From: Methylibium sp. NZG
Lineage (GTDB): Bacteria > Pseudomonadota > Gammaproteobacteria > Burkholderiales > Burkholderiaceae_C
Length of the DNA stretch: 64,000 bases
Reading direction: 5' to 3'
Assembly (NCBI GenBank): GCA_001263235.1
Contig: LGRD01000008.1
Span: forward strand, 62,001 to 126,000
A model generated the notes under the pieces. It made no database searches. It worked only from the letters and a program-made list of their open reading frames with translations, and had not been told where the DNA came from. Shown one piece after another: positions 1 through 9,971 of the stretch. The position numbers and the translations under genes are program-made. The first letter of the stretch is position 1; each line of letters opens with the position of its first letter.

Positions 1-831
<831 letters not shown>

Positions 832-833
832 GC

Positions 834-1400
834 ATGGGCCGGGGCGCGCCGGTGGGTCGGGGTGCGCCCTCGCTGTCGATGAAGGCGCGGGCCATCCAGT
901 GGCTGGCGCAGCGTGAGCACAGTCGAACGGAGTTGCGACGCAAGCTGCTTCGGCTCGCCATCAAGGACGCCGCTGCCGCCCTTGGAGCCAACGCAATGGA
1001 AGCTGACGCAGCGGAAGCTGACGCAGGGGAAGCCGACGAAGCTGCGGCCGATGCGCGTGTCGATGCCCTCCTCGACTGGCTCGAAGCCAACCGCTACCTG
1101 TCGCAGCAGCGTTTTGTCGAGTCGCGCGTGCATGCCCGGGAAGCGCGCTTCGGCAACCTGCGCATCCGCCAAGAGCTGGCGCAGCACCAGCTTGCACTGC
1201 CCACCGAGATCGCCTCGGCGCTCAAAGGCACCGAGCTCGCACGCGCCCGAGCCGTCCGCGAGACGCGATTTGGCAGCGCCGGCCCGGCGGACACCGCAGA
1301 GCGCGGCCGGCAGGCCCGGTTTCTGGCGGGGCGAGGCTTCTCTGGCGACGTGATCCACCGGGTGCTGCGCGATTCGGGCGGCCAACCCGACGCCGACTGA
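834..1400 (+). CDS. recX: RecX regulatory protein with an acidic Ala-rich insertion
   Basis: RecX binds RecA filaments and limits their growth. The 188-residue product has the helical RecX repeats: KARAIQWLAQREHSRTELRR near residues 17-36, LLDWLEANRYLSQQRFVESR near 81-100, and a third repeat ending GRGFSGDVIHRVL. Between the first and second repeats lies about 30 residues of E-A-D-A repetition (54-74) that most RecX proteins lack; it is encoded by short direct repeats at about 1000-1045. The ATG at 834 is two bases after the recA stop, so translation is probably coupled. An internal start at residue 16 (Met before KARAIQ) is possible, because the first 15 residues are low complexity. Confidence 0.9.
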   Translation: MGRGAPVGRGAPSLSMKARAIQWLAQREHSRTELRRKLLRLAIKDAAAALGANAMEADAAEADAGEADEAAADARVDALLDWLEANRYLSQQRFVESRVHAREARFGNLRIRQELAQHQLALPTEIASALKGTELARARAVRETRFGSAGPADTAERGRQARFLAGRGFSGDVIHRVLRDSGGQPDAD

Positions 1401-1439
1401 ACGCCCAACCAGAACGCCCAGCCAGAACGCCCAGCCAGA
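1401..1439. repeat. 13-bp tandem repeat, three copies
   Basis: Immediately after the recX stop a 13-base unit (acgcccagccaga) occurs three times, the first copy with one change, followed by a decayed partial copy. It is a short minisatellite with no visible coding role. Confidence 0.75.
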
Positions 1440-1568
1440 ACGCTCCGCCGCGCTCGGGCTGAAGGCCACCCGGCAGCCCATCTGATCGAGGGCCCCGCGC
1501 GGCTCGGCGCGTCAGCTTTGGTGCAGAGCAGCATGCTACATTCGCCGGCTGTTTCGCACCTCATCTCG

Positions 1569-2159
1569 ATGGCCCTGCCCACCGCCGCACCCAGCCGCCA
1601 GCTGAAGCACCGTCGCAGCATCGACGTTCAGATCTACGCGCGTGGCGACGGGCTGTGGGAAGTCGATGCCGAACTGCGCGACACCAAGACGCGCGACGCG
1701 CCACTCGCTGGCGGAACCCGCCCCGCCGGCCAACCGATCCACGACATGCTGCTCAGGCTGGTGGTCGACGAGCGCTTCAACGTCGTCGAATCAGGCGCCT
1801 TCACGCGGTCGATGCCTTATCCGGGCGCCTGCGACGACCACGGCGACGCCTACGGCCGGCTCGTCGGCCTGAACCTCCTCAAGGGCTTTCGGCAGGACGT
1901 GCGTCAGCGCCTGGGCGGTGTGCTCGGCTGCACGCACATCACCGAGCTGAGCCAGGTGCTGCCCACCGCGGTGGTGCAGGCCTTCGTCGGCGAGGTCGCC
2001 CCGGCGCGCGGCGACAATCCCGACGGTGACCGGCCCTTTCAGATCGACCGTTGCCACGCGCTGCGCACCGATGGCGCGGTGGTGAAGATGCACTATCCGC
2101 GCTGGTACCGAAGCGCCGCAGATCACGCGCCCTCCATCTCCGATACCTCCAACACCTGA
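1569..2159 (+). CDS. DUF2889 domain-containing protein
   Basis: The 196-residue protein matches the DUF2889 pattern I know from Burkholderiales: [20 protein letters not shown] near the N-terminus, then a central [13 protein letters not shown] segment and [12 protein letters not shown], with Cys/His residues that could bind a metal. The biochemical role is unknown. An in-frame ATG at 1518 would add 17 residues, but a TACATT -10-like element sits inside that stretch (1537-1542) and the family alignment begins near the second Met, so I place the start at 1569. It precedes sucC by 16 bases, but co-transcription is only possible, not shown. Confidence 0.75.
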   Translation: MALPTAAPSRQLKHRRSIDVQIYARGDGLWEVDAELRDTKTRDAPLAGGTRPAGQPIHDMLLRLVVDERFNVVESGAFTRSMPYPGACDDHGDAYGRLVGLNLLKGFRQDVRQRLGGVLGCTHITELSQVLPTAVVQAFVGEVAPARGDNPDGDRPFQIDRCHALRTDGAVVKMHYPRWYRSAADHAPSISDTSNT

Positions 2160-2175
2160 GCCGAGCGAGACCACC

Positions 2176-3345
2176 ATGAAGATCCACGAATACCAGGGCA
2201 AGGAAATCCTGCGCCAGTTCGGCGTGCCGGTGCCACGCGGCTACCCCGCCTTCAGCGTGCTTGAAGCCACCGAGGCGGCGCAGAAGCTCGGCGGCCCGGT
2301 GTGGGTGGTCAAGGCGCAAATCCATGCGGGCGGGCGCGGCAAGGGCGGCGGCGTGAAGCTGGCGCGTTCGATCGACGACGTGAAGAAGCTCGCCGCCGAG
2401 ATTCTCGGCATGCAGCTCAAGACCCACCAGACCGGCCCTGAGGGCCAGAAGGTGCGCCGCCTGCTGATCGAAGAAGGCGCCGACATCAAGAAGGAGTATT
2501 ACGTCGCCGCCGTCACCGACCGCGCCACGCAGAAGGTCGCGATGATGGCCAGCAGCGAAGGCGGCATGGACATCGAAGAAGTGGCGCACGCCACGCCAGA
2601 GAAGATCCTGAAGGTCTTCATCGACCCCGCCACGGGCCTGACCGACGCGCAAGGCGCCGAGCTTGCGCACGGCATCGGCGTGCCGGCCGCCAGCCAGGCG
2701 CAGGCGATCGACGTGTTCAAGAAGCTCTACAAGACCTACATGGACACCGACTGCTCGCTGGCCGAGATCAACCCGCTGATCCTCGAAGGCAACGGCAACA
2801 TCAAGGCCCTCGACGCCAAGTTCAACTTCGACAGCAACGCGCTGTTCCGCCACCCCGAGATCGTGGCCTTCCGCGACCTCGACGAAGAAGACCCGGCCGA
2901 GATCGAGGCCAGCAAGTTCGACCTCGCCTACATCCAGCTCGACGGCAACATCGGCTGCCTCGTCAACGGCGCCGGTCTGGCGATGGCGACGATGGACACC
3001 ATCAAGCTGTTCGGCGGCGAGCCCGCCAACTTTCTCGACGTGGGCGGCGGCGCCACCGCCGAGAAGGTGACCGAGGCCTTCAAGATCATGTTGGGCAACC
3101 CCAAGGTCAAGGCGATCCTGGTCAACATCTTCGGCGGCATCATGCGCTGCGACACCATCGCCGCCGGCGTCATCGCCGCCTGCAAGGCTGTCAACCTGAA
3201 CGTGCCGCTGGTCGTGCGCATGAAGGGCACCAACGAAGACCTGGGCAAGCAGATGCTGCGCGACAGCGGCCTGCCCATCATCAGCGCCGACTCGATGGCC
3301 GACGCCGCCAAGGCGGTGATGGCCGCGTTGAACACCAAGCCATGA
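2176..3345 (+). CDS. sucC: Succinyl-CoA synthetase beta subunit (ADP-forming)
   Basis: The beta subunit of the TCA-cycle enzyme that converts succinyl-CoA, ADP and phosphate to succinate, CoA and ATP. Its 389 residues equal the normal family length. It opens with [20 protein letters not shown], followed by an ATP-grasp domain (about 1-240) with the glycine-rich [10 protein letters not shown] loop, and a CoA-ligase domain (about 250-385) with [15 protein letters not shown] and [13 protein letters not shown]. sucD follows 43 bases downstream, giving the usual sucCD operon. Confidence 0.98.
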   Translation: MKIHEYQGKEILRQFGVPVPRGYPAFSVLEATEAAQKLGGPVWVVKAQIHAGGRGKGGGVKLARSIDDVKKLAAEILGMQLKTHQTGPEGQKVRRLLIEEGADIKKEYYVAAVTDRATQKVAMMASSEGGMDIEEVAHATPEKILKVFIDPATGLTDAQGAELAHGIGVPAASQAQAIDVFKKLYKTYMDTDCSLAEINPLILEGNGNIKALDAKFNFDSNALFRHPEIVAFRDLDEEDPAEIEASKFDLAYIQLDGNIGCLVNGAGLAMATMDTIKLFGGEPANFLDVGGGATAEKVTEAFKIMLGNPKVKAILVNIFGGIMRCDTIAAGVIAACKAVNLNVPLVVRMKGTNEDLGKQMLRDSGLPIISADSMADAAKAVMAALNTKP

Positions 3346-3388
3346 TCGACGCCTAAAGAACTGACGGCCTGCAGCTGAAGGAAACACC

Positions 3389-4282
3389 ATGAGCATCCTG
3401 ATCGACAAGAACACCAAGGTCATCACGCAGGGCATCACCGGCAAGACGGGCCAGTTCCACACCCGCATGTGCCGCGACTACGCCAACGGCAAGAACTGCT
3501 TCGTGGCCGGCGTCAACCCGAAGAAGGCCGGCGAGAACTTCGAAGGCATCCCGATCTTCGCCAGCGTGCGCGACGCCGCCGCCAACACCGGCGCCACCGT
3601 CAGCGTGATCTACGTGCCACCGGCCGGCGCGGCGGCGGCCATCTGGGAAGCGGTCGAGGCCGACCTCGACCTGGCCATCTGCATCACCGAAGGCATCCCG
3701 GTGCGCGACATGCTCGAAGTGCGCAACCGCATGAAAGCCAAGGAAGCCAAAGGCGGCAAGAAGACGCTGCTGCTGGGGCCGAACTGCCCGGGGCTCATCA
3801 CGCCTGAGCAGATCAAGATCGGCATCATGCCGGGGCACATCCACAAGGCCGGGCGCATCGGCGTCGTGTCGCGTTCGGGCACGCTGACCTATGAAGCGGT
3901 CGCGCAACTCACCGAGATCGGCCTGGGCCAGAGCAGCGCGGTGGGCATCGGCGGCGACCCGATCAACGGCCTCAAGCACATCGACGTGATGAAGCTCTTC
4001 AACGACGACCCGGGCACCGACGCGGTCATCATGATCGGTGAGATCGGCGGCCCCGACGAAGCCGAGGCCGCGCGCTGGTGTCAGGCGAACATGAAAAAGC
4101 CGATCGTCGGCTTCATCGCCGGCGTGACGGCGCCGCCCGGCAAGCGCATGGGCCACGCCGGTGCGCTCATCAGCGGCGGCGCCGACACGGCCGACGCCAA
4201 GCTCGCAGTGATGGAAGAGTGCGGCTTCACCGTCACGCGCAATCCGTCGGAGATGGGCAAGCTGCTCAAGGCGCTGATCTGA
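3389..4282 (+). CDS. sucD: Succinyl-CoA synthetase alpha subunit
   Basis: The alpha subunit binds CoA and carries the phosphohistidine intermediate; it works as an alpha2beta2 enzyme with SucC in the cytosol. The 297-residue protein has the N-terminal CoA-binding Rossmann domain ([21 protein letters not shown]) and the ligase domain. The phosphorylated histidine is H256 in [17 protein letters not shown]. Two or three short insertions (for example [11 protein letters not shown], near 115-125) account for the slight excess over the E. coli protein. The gene ends shortly before a strong intrinsic terminator, which closes the sucCD unit. Confidence 0.98.
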   Translation: MSILIDKNTKVITQGITGKTGQFHTRMCRDYANGKNCFVAGVNPKKAGENFEGIPIFASVRDAAANTGATVSVIYVPPAGAAAAIWEAVEADLDLAICITEGIPVRDMLEVRNRMKAKEAKGGKKTLLLGPNCPGLITPEQIKIGIMPGHIHKAGRIGVVSRSGTLTYEAVAQLTEIGLGQSSAVGIGGDPINGLKHIDVMKLFNDDPGTDAVIMIGEIGGPDEAEAARWCQANMKKPIVGFIAGVTAPPGKRMGHAGALISGGADTADAKLAVMEECGFTVTRNPSEMGKLLKALI

Positions 4283-4338
4283 GCCCCATCTGAGCCCCCC
4301 AACTGAGCCGGGCCTGAGGGTCTTCCAAGGGCCGCCCT

Positions 4339-4360
4339 GGGCCGCCCTCGGCGGCCCTTT
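4339..4360 (+). terminator. Rho-independent terminator after sucCD
   Basis: An 8-bp perfect GC stem (4339-4346 with 4350-4357) and a 3-base loop are followed by TTT, 57 bases after the sucD stop. Confidence 0.75.
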
Positions 4361-4456
4361 GCCTTGCGTAGTTTCACGAACGCAGCAGCGCGCGACCCCG
4401 CCCTACACTGCAAATCAACCGCCACCGCACCGAGCCCGATCGAGGACACCCGCCCC

Positions 4457-5164
4457 ATGGAACAGTTCATGACCCCCGAGTTCTGGATCGCCGTCGGCCA
4501 GATCATCATGATCGACATCCTGCTCGGCGGCGACAACGCGGTCGTCATCGCGCTGGCCTGCCGCAAGCTGCCGCCGGCCCAGCGCACCCAGGGCATCATC
4601 TGGGGCACGGCCGGTGCGATCATCCTGCGGGTGATCCTGATCTTCTTCGCACTCACGCTGCTGGCCATCCCGTACCTGAAGCTCGTGGGCGCCGTCCTGC
4701 TGGTGTGGATCGGCATCAAGCTGCTCGTGCCCGACGAGGACGCGCACGGCGAAATCGAGGCCAGCGACAAGCTGTGGGCTGCCATCAAGACCATCATCGT
4801 CGCCGACCTGGTGATGAGCGTGGACAACGTCATCGCCATCGCCGGCGCGGCCGAGGGCGCCGGTGGCGACCACAAGATGCCGCTGGTCATCTTCGGCCTG
4901 CTGGTCAGCATCCCGATCATCGTCTGGGGCAGCCAGTTGGTGCTCAAGCTGATGGACCGCTTCCCGATGATCATCACCATCGGCGGCATGCTGCTCGGCT
5001 GGATCGCCGGCACGATGGCGGTCACCGACCCGGCGGTGGTGAAGTATTTCGGCGCGTTGCCGCCGAACACGTCGCTGATCGCAGGCGTCGCCGGGGCCTT
5101 GCTGGTGCTCGCCATCGGTCGCTGGCTGCAGCGGCGCGCACGCTCGCGCAGCGTGCCGTCCTGA
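4457..5164 (+). CDS. TerC family integral membrane protein
   Basis: A 235-residue polytopic membrane protein of the TerC (tellurium resistance C/YjbE-like) family, implicated in metal, notably Mn2+, handling. About seven hydrophobic segments are visible. The conserved acidic membrane motifs are DILLGGDNAVVIAL in TM1 and DLVMSVDNVIAIAGAAEG in the middle, which are the suspected metal sites. The frame is open from 4364, but the first 31 residues (RSFTNAAARDPAL...) are hydrophilic and non-conserved, so the ATG at 4457 (MEQFMTPEFW) is preferred. The gene stands alone between the sucCD terminator and the PP2C gene. Confidence 0.9.
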   Translation: MEQFMTPEFWIAVGQIIMIDILLGGDNAVVIALACRKLPPAQRTQGIIWGTAGAIILRVILIFFALTLLAIPYLKLVGAVLLVWIGIKLLVPDEDAHGEIEASDKLWAAIKTIIVADLVMSVDNVIAIAGAAEGAGGDHKMPLVIFGLLVSIPIIVWGSQLVLKLMDRFPMIITIGGMLLGWIAGTMAVTDPAVVKYFGALPPNTSLIAGVAGALLVLAIGRWLQRRARSRSVPS

Positions 5165-5248
5165 GCCTGGCCCCCCCGCCCGGGTGCGGCAGCGCGCGGG
5201 GCTTCCCCCTGGAATCGGGTGTGGGCGGGGGTGAGCCGGGGGGCTGAC

Positions 5249-5278
5249 TTGGTCTGCTGCCTCAATCCGAGGCACAAT
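5249..5278 (+). promoter_or_regulatory. Candidate sigma-70 promoter for the PP2C-FHA genes
   Basis: TTGGTC (5249-5254) and CACAAT (5273-5278) are spaced by 18 bases, about 60 bases upstream of the PP2C ATG. The assignment rests on pattern only. Confidence 0.35.
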
Positions 5279-5339
5279 TCCAGCGCCTGATGGCGTCGCC
5301 AGTGCGCCCGCGGCCTTCCAGCTTCAGAACCCTCGACCC

Positions 5340-6122
5340 ATGAACCATGAGTTCTTCAGCGCGACCGACACGGGCCGGGCGCGCAACAACAACGAAGACT
5401 CGATCGCCGTCGATGAAGCCTCGGCGCTGATGGTGCTGGCCGACGGGATGGGCGGCTACAACGCCGGTGAGGTGGCCAGCAGCATGGCCACCTCGTTCAT
5501 CAAGACCGAGCTCGGCCGCTGGCTGTCCGAAGCGGCCGCCACCGCCTCCGACACCGACGTGCGCCGCGCGATGGACATCTGCGTGGACAACGCCAACCGC
5601 GCCATCTTCAACGCCGCCAACTCCAACCCACAGTACGCCGGCATGGGCACGACGCTGGTGATGGGCGTCTTTCGCGAGGGCCGGCTGCTGCTCGGGCACG
5701 TCGGCGACTCGCGCGGCTACCGGCTGCGCGCCGGCCGGCTGACGCAGATCACCCACGACCACTCCTTGCTGCAAGAGCAGATCGACGCCGGGCTCATCAC
5801 CGCCGAGCAGGCCGCGTTTTCGTCGAACAAGAACCTCGTCACACGGGCCGTGGGCGTCGAAGACACGGTGCTGCTTGAAACCCACCTGCACGATGTGTTA
5901 CCGGGCGACATCTACCTGCTATGCTCCGACGGGTTGTCCGACATGCTCGACGACGAAAGCATCTTGCAGGTGTTGCTGGGGTGCGATTCTTTGGCCGAAG
6001 GCGCCGCCGCACTGGTCGATGCGGCCAACGACGCCGGTGGAAAGGATAATATTTCGGTGGTTCTGGCCCGCTTGCGCGGGCAACCGGGAGCGGCCCGTTC
6101 TTGGTGGCCGTTCCGGCGCTGA
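5340..6122 (+). CDS. PP2C-type serine/threonine protein phosphatase (Stp1-like)
   Basis: A soluble metal-dependent phosphatase that reverses Hanks-type kinase phosphorylation. The 260-residue protein carries the PP2C motifs in order: TDTGRARNNNEDS (residues 9-21), LADGMGG with metal ligand D35, GMGTTLV, GHVGDSRGYRLR, NLVTRAVG, LLCSDGLSD and KDNISVVLA. It lies just upstream of an FHA-domain gene, the usual arrangement of phosphatase and phosphothreonine reader. No Ser/Thr kinase gene is in the window, so the partner kinase must be elsewhere. The last residues (SWWPFRR) are variable. Confidence 0.93.
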   Translation: MNHEFFSATDTGRARNNNEDSIAVDEASALMVLADGMGGYNAGEVASSMATSFIKTELGRWLSEAAATASDTDVRRAMDICVDNANRAIFNAANSNPQYAGMGTTLVMGVFREGRLLLGHVGDSRGYRLRAGRLTQITHDHSLLQEQIDAGLITAEQAAFSSNKNLVTRAVGVEDTVLLETHLHDVLPGDIYLLCSDGLSDMLDDESILQVLLGCDSLAEGAAALVDAANDAGGKDNISVVLARLRGQPGAARSWWPFRR

Positions 6123-6189
6123 CACCGACCAGGGGATCGAGTTCTCCTTCAGGTCAGACAAAAGACAAAGACAGTAGAGGGAAAGAAGC

Positions 6190-6846
6190 ATGGGCAAGTT
6201 GGTCGTATCGCTCGACGGTGTGGTGATCAAGGAGGTTCAGATCACCAAAGACAAAACGACGCTCGGCCGGCGGCCCTACAACGACATCGTGATCGACAAC
6301 CTCGCCGTCAGCGGCGAGCACGCCGTGCTGCAGATGGTCGGCGCGGACGTCTTCATCGAAGACCTCAACAGCACCAATGGCACCTACATCAACGGCAAGG
6401 CCATCAAGAAGCAGCTGCTGACCCACAACGACACGGTGGAGATCGGCAAGTACAAGATCAAGTACCTCGTCGAAGACGGCACCGATTACGAAAAGACGAT
6501 GATCATGAAGCCTGGCACCATGGCGCCGGGCCCGCAGGCGCCGGGCTTCGGTGCCTCGGGCTTCGGCCCGATGGGCGGCTCGACGTCGCCAGCGGCCATC
6601 AAGGTGCTCAACGGCGCTGCCGCCGGGCGCGAGGTGGCGCTCACCAAGGTCGTCACCACCGTCGGCAAGCCCGGCGTGCAGGTGGCCTCCATCACCAAGC
6701 GGCCGGGCGGCTACGTGCTGGCGCACGTCGAAGGTGCGCTGCGGCCCACGGTGAACGGCAGCCCCGTGGTCAGCGAAACCGTGCACCTGAAGAACGGCGA
6801 CGTGATCGAGCTCGCCGGCACGCAGATGCAGTTCGTCCAGGCCTGA
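6190..6846 (+). CDS. FHA domain protein with a degenerate second FHA-like repeat
   Basis: FHA domains bind phosphothreonine peptides. Residues about 22-88 form a canonical domain: LGRRPYNDIVIDNLAVSGEH gives the GR and SxxH residues, and DLNSTNGTYING supplies the N/NG turn. A Pro/Gly/Ala linker (about 100-130) leads to a second module (about 140-218) that keeps the FHA outline (TTVGKPG, PTVNGSPV, LKNGDVIELAG) but has lost the Arg and Ser of the phosphopeptide site. A strong ribosome-binding site (gagggaaagaagc) precedes the ATG. The gene follows the PP2C phosphatase by 67 bases and precedes the cyclase by 86. Confidence 0.92.
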   Translation: MGKLVVSLDGVVIKEVQITKDKTTLGRRPYNDIVIDNLAVSGEHAVLQMVGADVFIEDLNSTNGTYINGKAIKKQLLTHNDTVEIGKYKIKYLVEDGTDYEKTMIMKPGTMAPGPQAPGFGASGFGPMGGSTSPAAIKVLNGAAAGREVALTKVVTTVGKPGVQVASITKRPGGYVLAHVEGALRPTVNGSPVVSETVHLKNGDVIELAGTQMQFVQA

Positions 6847-6932
6847 GCGGCCGAGCGACTGACCCCCTGCGGCCTCGGCCCCGGCATTCGTCCCGGCCCG
6901 GCAGCCCCGCAGCCTTTCCCCGCGCCGAGCGC

Positions 6933-9185
6933 ATGAGCTGGCGCGCAGCGTTCTCCCGGAGTGTCCGCGGCAGCCTGGTGTTGGCCGCCGTGCTGTTGGC
7001 GCTGGTGCATGCCAGCGGGGTGTGGAAGCTCGGCTTCATCGAGCAGATCGACCGCGCCATTGCCGACGCCCGCCTGCGCGCGCAAATGCCGCGCACGCTC
7101 GACCCGCGCATCGTCGTGGTCGACATCGACGAAGCCAGCCTCGCCAGCATCGGCCGCTGGCCCTGGCCCCGCGACCGAATGGCTGCGCTGGCCGACGAGT
7201 TGTTCGCACGCCAGCAAGCTGCTGTGGTCGGCTTCGACCTGCTGTTCGCCGAGCCCGACGACGGGGGGCTGCAAGCGCTCGACAAACTCGCTGCCGCCGA
7301 ACCGACGCTGCAACCCAGCCTCAGCCGCTTGCGCGACCGGCTCGACAACGACGCCCGCTTTGCCGCCGCCCTGGCCGGCCGACCGGCGGTGCTGGGTTTC
7401 TACCTGACGAGCGACCGCGCCAGCCACCAGGCCGGCGTGCTGCCCGAGCCGGTATTCGACGCCGCTGCGCTGCAGGGCAGACCGATCGCCTTCACGCGGT
7501 GGAACGGCCATGCCGCCAGCCTGCCGGTGCTGGCGGCTGCGGCACCGGCGGCGGGGTTCTTCAACGCCTTGCCGGACGACGATGGCCTCGTCCGCTCGGT
7601 GCCGCTGATTGCCGAGCACAACGGCCGGCACCACGAGGCGCTGGCGTTGGCGGTGTTTCGCCGCTACACCGGCGGCCCGACCGTCGCGCCGGTGCTGCCG
7701 CGCGACCGCTGGCTGCCACGCGACTACAGCGGGCTGGAAGGCATCGTGCTGTCGCAAGGTGCGCAGACGGTGTCGATAGCGGTGGACGCGCGCGTCGCCG
7801 TGCGCATCCCCTTCCGCGGTGCCGGCGGCCCGCGCGGCGGCTCGTTCGAGTACCTCTCTGCCGGCGACGTGCTCGCCGGCCACGTGCCGGCCGGGCACCT
7901 GGCCGGCAAGCTGGTGCTCATCGGCTCCACCACACCCGGGCTGTTCGACTTGCGCGCTACGCCGGTGTCGGAGGTGTTCCCAGGTGTCGAGGTGCATGCC
8001 AACCTGCTCTCGGGCCTGCTCGACGGCCGCCTGCCGGTGCAGCCCGACTGGGCCGGCGGCGCCGAGGTGGCGCAACTCGTGCTGACCGCCGGCGTGCTGG
8101 TGCTGGCCCTGCCCCGGCTCGGCCCGGTGACCGCGCTGCTGTTCAGCCTGGGGCTGGCCGTGCTGCTCGTCGGCATCAACCTGTGGCTCTACCGCGCGCA
8201 CGCGCTGGTTTTGCCGCTGGCCTCGGCGCTGCTGCTGACCTCGCTCGTCTACGCCGGCACCACCGTTTGGGGCCACATCACCGAGGGCCGCATCCGCCGC
8301 TCGCTGGCGCGCCTGTTCGGCTCGTACGTGCCGCCCGAACTCGTGGTCGAGATGGCGCGCGACCCGGCGCGCTACGACATGCGCGCCGAGAACCGCGTGC
8401 TCAGCATCATGTTCTGCGACATGCGCAACTTCACGCGCGTGTCGGAGGCACTCTCGCCCGAAGACCTGCGCGGCCTCGTCAACACCTTTTTCTCGAGCAT
8501 GACCGCGGCCATCCGCGAGCAGCGCGGCACGCTCGACAAGTACATCGGCGACGCGATCATGGCCTTCTGGGGCGCCCCGGTGGCCGACGCCGACCACGCC
8601 ACCCACGCCGTGCGCGCCGCACTCGCCATGCTCGAACGCATGAAGCTGCTCAACCATGACTTGCGCGAGCGCGCGCTGCCGCAGATCGGCCTCGGCATCG
8701 GCATCAACACCGGCCTCGTGTGCGTGGGCGACATGGGCTCCGACATTCGCCGCAGTTACACCGTGATGGGCGACGCGGTCAACCTCGCTTCGCGCGTCGA
8801 AGCGCTCACGCGGCACTACGGCCTGGACCTGCTGGTGGGCCAATCCACCCGCGAGGCCGCTGGCGACGCCTTCCAGTGGCTCGAAGTCGACCACGTCCGC
8901 GTCAAGGGCAAACAGCAGGCCGTGACCCTTTTCACACCCGTTCCGCCACCTCTGGCGGGCACTGTCTCTTTTGCGGAGGAAATGCGACTTTGGCGCCTTG
9001 CGCGGCACAGCCACCGCCTTCAAGATTGGCATCGGGCGGAGGCCTCGCTGTCTGAGTTGCGTGCCCGGTTCGCCGACTCGCCCTTTGCGGGGCTGTACCA
9101 GCAATTCACCGAGCGCATTTCCGAGTACCGCACCTCGCCACCCCCTCCCGGCTGGGACGGCGCCCACACCTTCGACAGCAAATGA
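6933..9185 (+). CDS. CHASE2-domain adenylate/guanylate cyclase
   Basis: A 750-residue membrane-bound class III nucleotidyl cyclase. The order is an N-terminal TM (about 8-26), a periplasmic CHASE2 sensor (about 30-365; it contains IVVVDIDEASLASIGRWPWP), two or three TMs (about 375-435), and a cytosolic cyclase domain (about 480-665). Metal aspartates lie in IMFCDMRNFTRVSE (about 491) and DKYIGDAIMAFWGAP; YTVMGDAVNLASRVE is the usual second half. Whether the product is cAMP or cGMP cannot be settled by eye. The last four bases overlap the ATG of the phosphodiesterase gene, so synthesis and degradation of the messenger appear translationally coupled. The C-terminal 70 residues are a short helical tail. 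Confidence 0.92.
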   Translation: MSWRAAFSRSVRGSLVLAAVLLALVHASGVWKLGFIEQIDRAIADARLRAQMPRTLDPRIVVVDIDEASLASIGRWPWPRDRMAALADELFARQQAAVVGFDLLFAEPDDGGLQALDKLAAAEPTLQPSLSRLRDRLDNDARFAAALAGRPAVLGFYLTSDRASHQAGVLPEPVFDAAALQGRPIAFTRWNGHAASLPVLAAAAPAAGFFNALPDDDGLVRSVPLIAEHNGRHHEALALAVFRRYTGGPTVAPVLPRDRWLPRDYSGLEGIVLSQGAQTVSIAVDARVAVRIPFRGAGGPRGGSFEYLSAGDVLAGHVPAGHLAGKLVLIGSTTPGLFDLRATPVSEVFPGVEVHANLLSGLLDGRLPVQPDWAGGAEVAQLVLTAGVLVLALPRLGPVTALLFSLGLAVLLVGINLWLYRAHALVLPLASALLLTSLVYAGTTVWGHITEGRIRRSLARLFGSYVPPELVVEMARDPARYDMRAENRVLSIMFCDMRNFTRVSEALSPEDLRGLVNTFFSSMTAAIREQRGTLDKYIGDAIMAFWGAPVADADHATHAVRAALAMLERMKLLNHDLRERALPQIGLGIGINTGLVCVGDMGSDIRRSYTVMGDAVNLASRVEALTRHYGLDLLVGQSTREAAGDAFQWLEVDHVRVKGKQQAVTLFTPVPPPLAGTVSFAEEMRLWRLARHSHRLQDWHRAEASLSELRARFADSPFAGLYQQFTERISEYRTSPPPPGWDGAHTFDSK

Positions 9186-9958
9186 ATCTCCACGTCCTCG
9201 GTTGCTCCGGCGCCATCGCCGCCGGCTGCAAGACCACCGCGTTCCTGCTCGACGACGACGTGCTCATCGACGCCGGCACCGGCGTGGGCGACCTGGCGCT
9301 GGAGGCGCTGGCCCGGGTCGACCACATCCTCATCAGCCACTCGCACCTCGACCACGTGCTCTCCATCGGCCTGCTGGCCGACAGCGTCATGCGCCTGCGC
9401 AAGGCGCAAAACCGCCCCGCCATCCAGGTGCGCGCGCTGCCGCAAACCCTGGCCGCGCTGCGCGAGCACATCTTCAACGGCGTGATCTGGCCCGATTTCA
9501 CCCGCCTGCCCAGCGCCGAAAACCCCGTGCTCGAACTGCTGCCCATCGCCATCGGCGACGTGCTCGACCTCGCCGGCAAACGCATCGAAGTGCTCAGCGC
9601 CCAGCACACCGTGCCGGCGGTCGGTTTTGCGGTCGATGGCGGCAGCGCCGGCTGGTGGGTCTACACCGGCGACACCGGCCCCAACCCCGCCCTGTGGCGG
9701 CGCCTGAAAGACATGCAGGTCGCCCACCTCGTCATCGAAACCGCCTTCAGCGATGAAGAACGCCAACTCGCTCGCATCAGCCGCCACCTGTGCCCCACCG
9801 CGCTGGGCAATGAACTGGCTCAACTGAGTGGCAGCGTCGACGTGCACATCACCCACATCAAGCCCGGCGAGATGGAGGCCGTGATGGCCGAGATCGGAAA
9901 GCTCGGCACGCCGCATCGGATGCAGGCGTTGGTGGCGGGGCAGGTGATGAATCTCTAG
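9182..9958 (+). CDS. Metallo-beta-lactamase-fold 3',5'-cyclic-nucleotide phosphodiesterase (class II-like)
   Basis: The 258-residue protein has the metallo-beta-lactamase signature HSHLDH at residues 53-58, with AQHTVPAVGFAV, TGDTGPNPALW and the late HITHIKPGE supplying further ligands. The start MNLHVLGCSGAIAAGCKTT and the fold order resemble class II cyclic-nucleotide phosphodiesterases (yeast PDE1/Vibrio CpdP type), not the CpdA calcineurin fold. The ATG overlaps the cyclase stop by four bases, which supports a cyclic-nucleotide substrate. Substrate choice (cAMP or cGMP) is inferred from the neighbour. Confidence 0.85.
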   Translation: MNLHVLGCSGAIAAGCKTTAFLLDDDVLIDAGTGVGDLALEALARVDHILISHSHLDHVLSIGLLADSVMRLRKAQNRPAIQVRALPQTLAALREHIFNGVIWPDFTRLPSAENPVLELLPIAIGDVLDLAGKRIEVLSAQHTVPAVGFAVDGGSAGWWVYTGDTGPNPALWRRLKDMQVAHLVIETAFSDEERQLARISRHLCPTALGNELAQLSGSVDVHITHIKPGEMEAVMAEIGKLGTPHRMQALVAGQVMNL

Positions 9959-9971
9959 GCGGCTGCAGACC

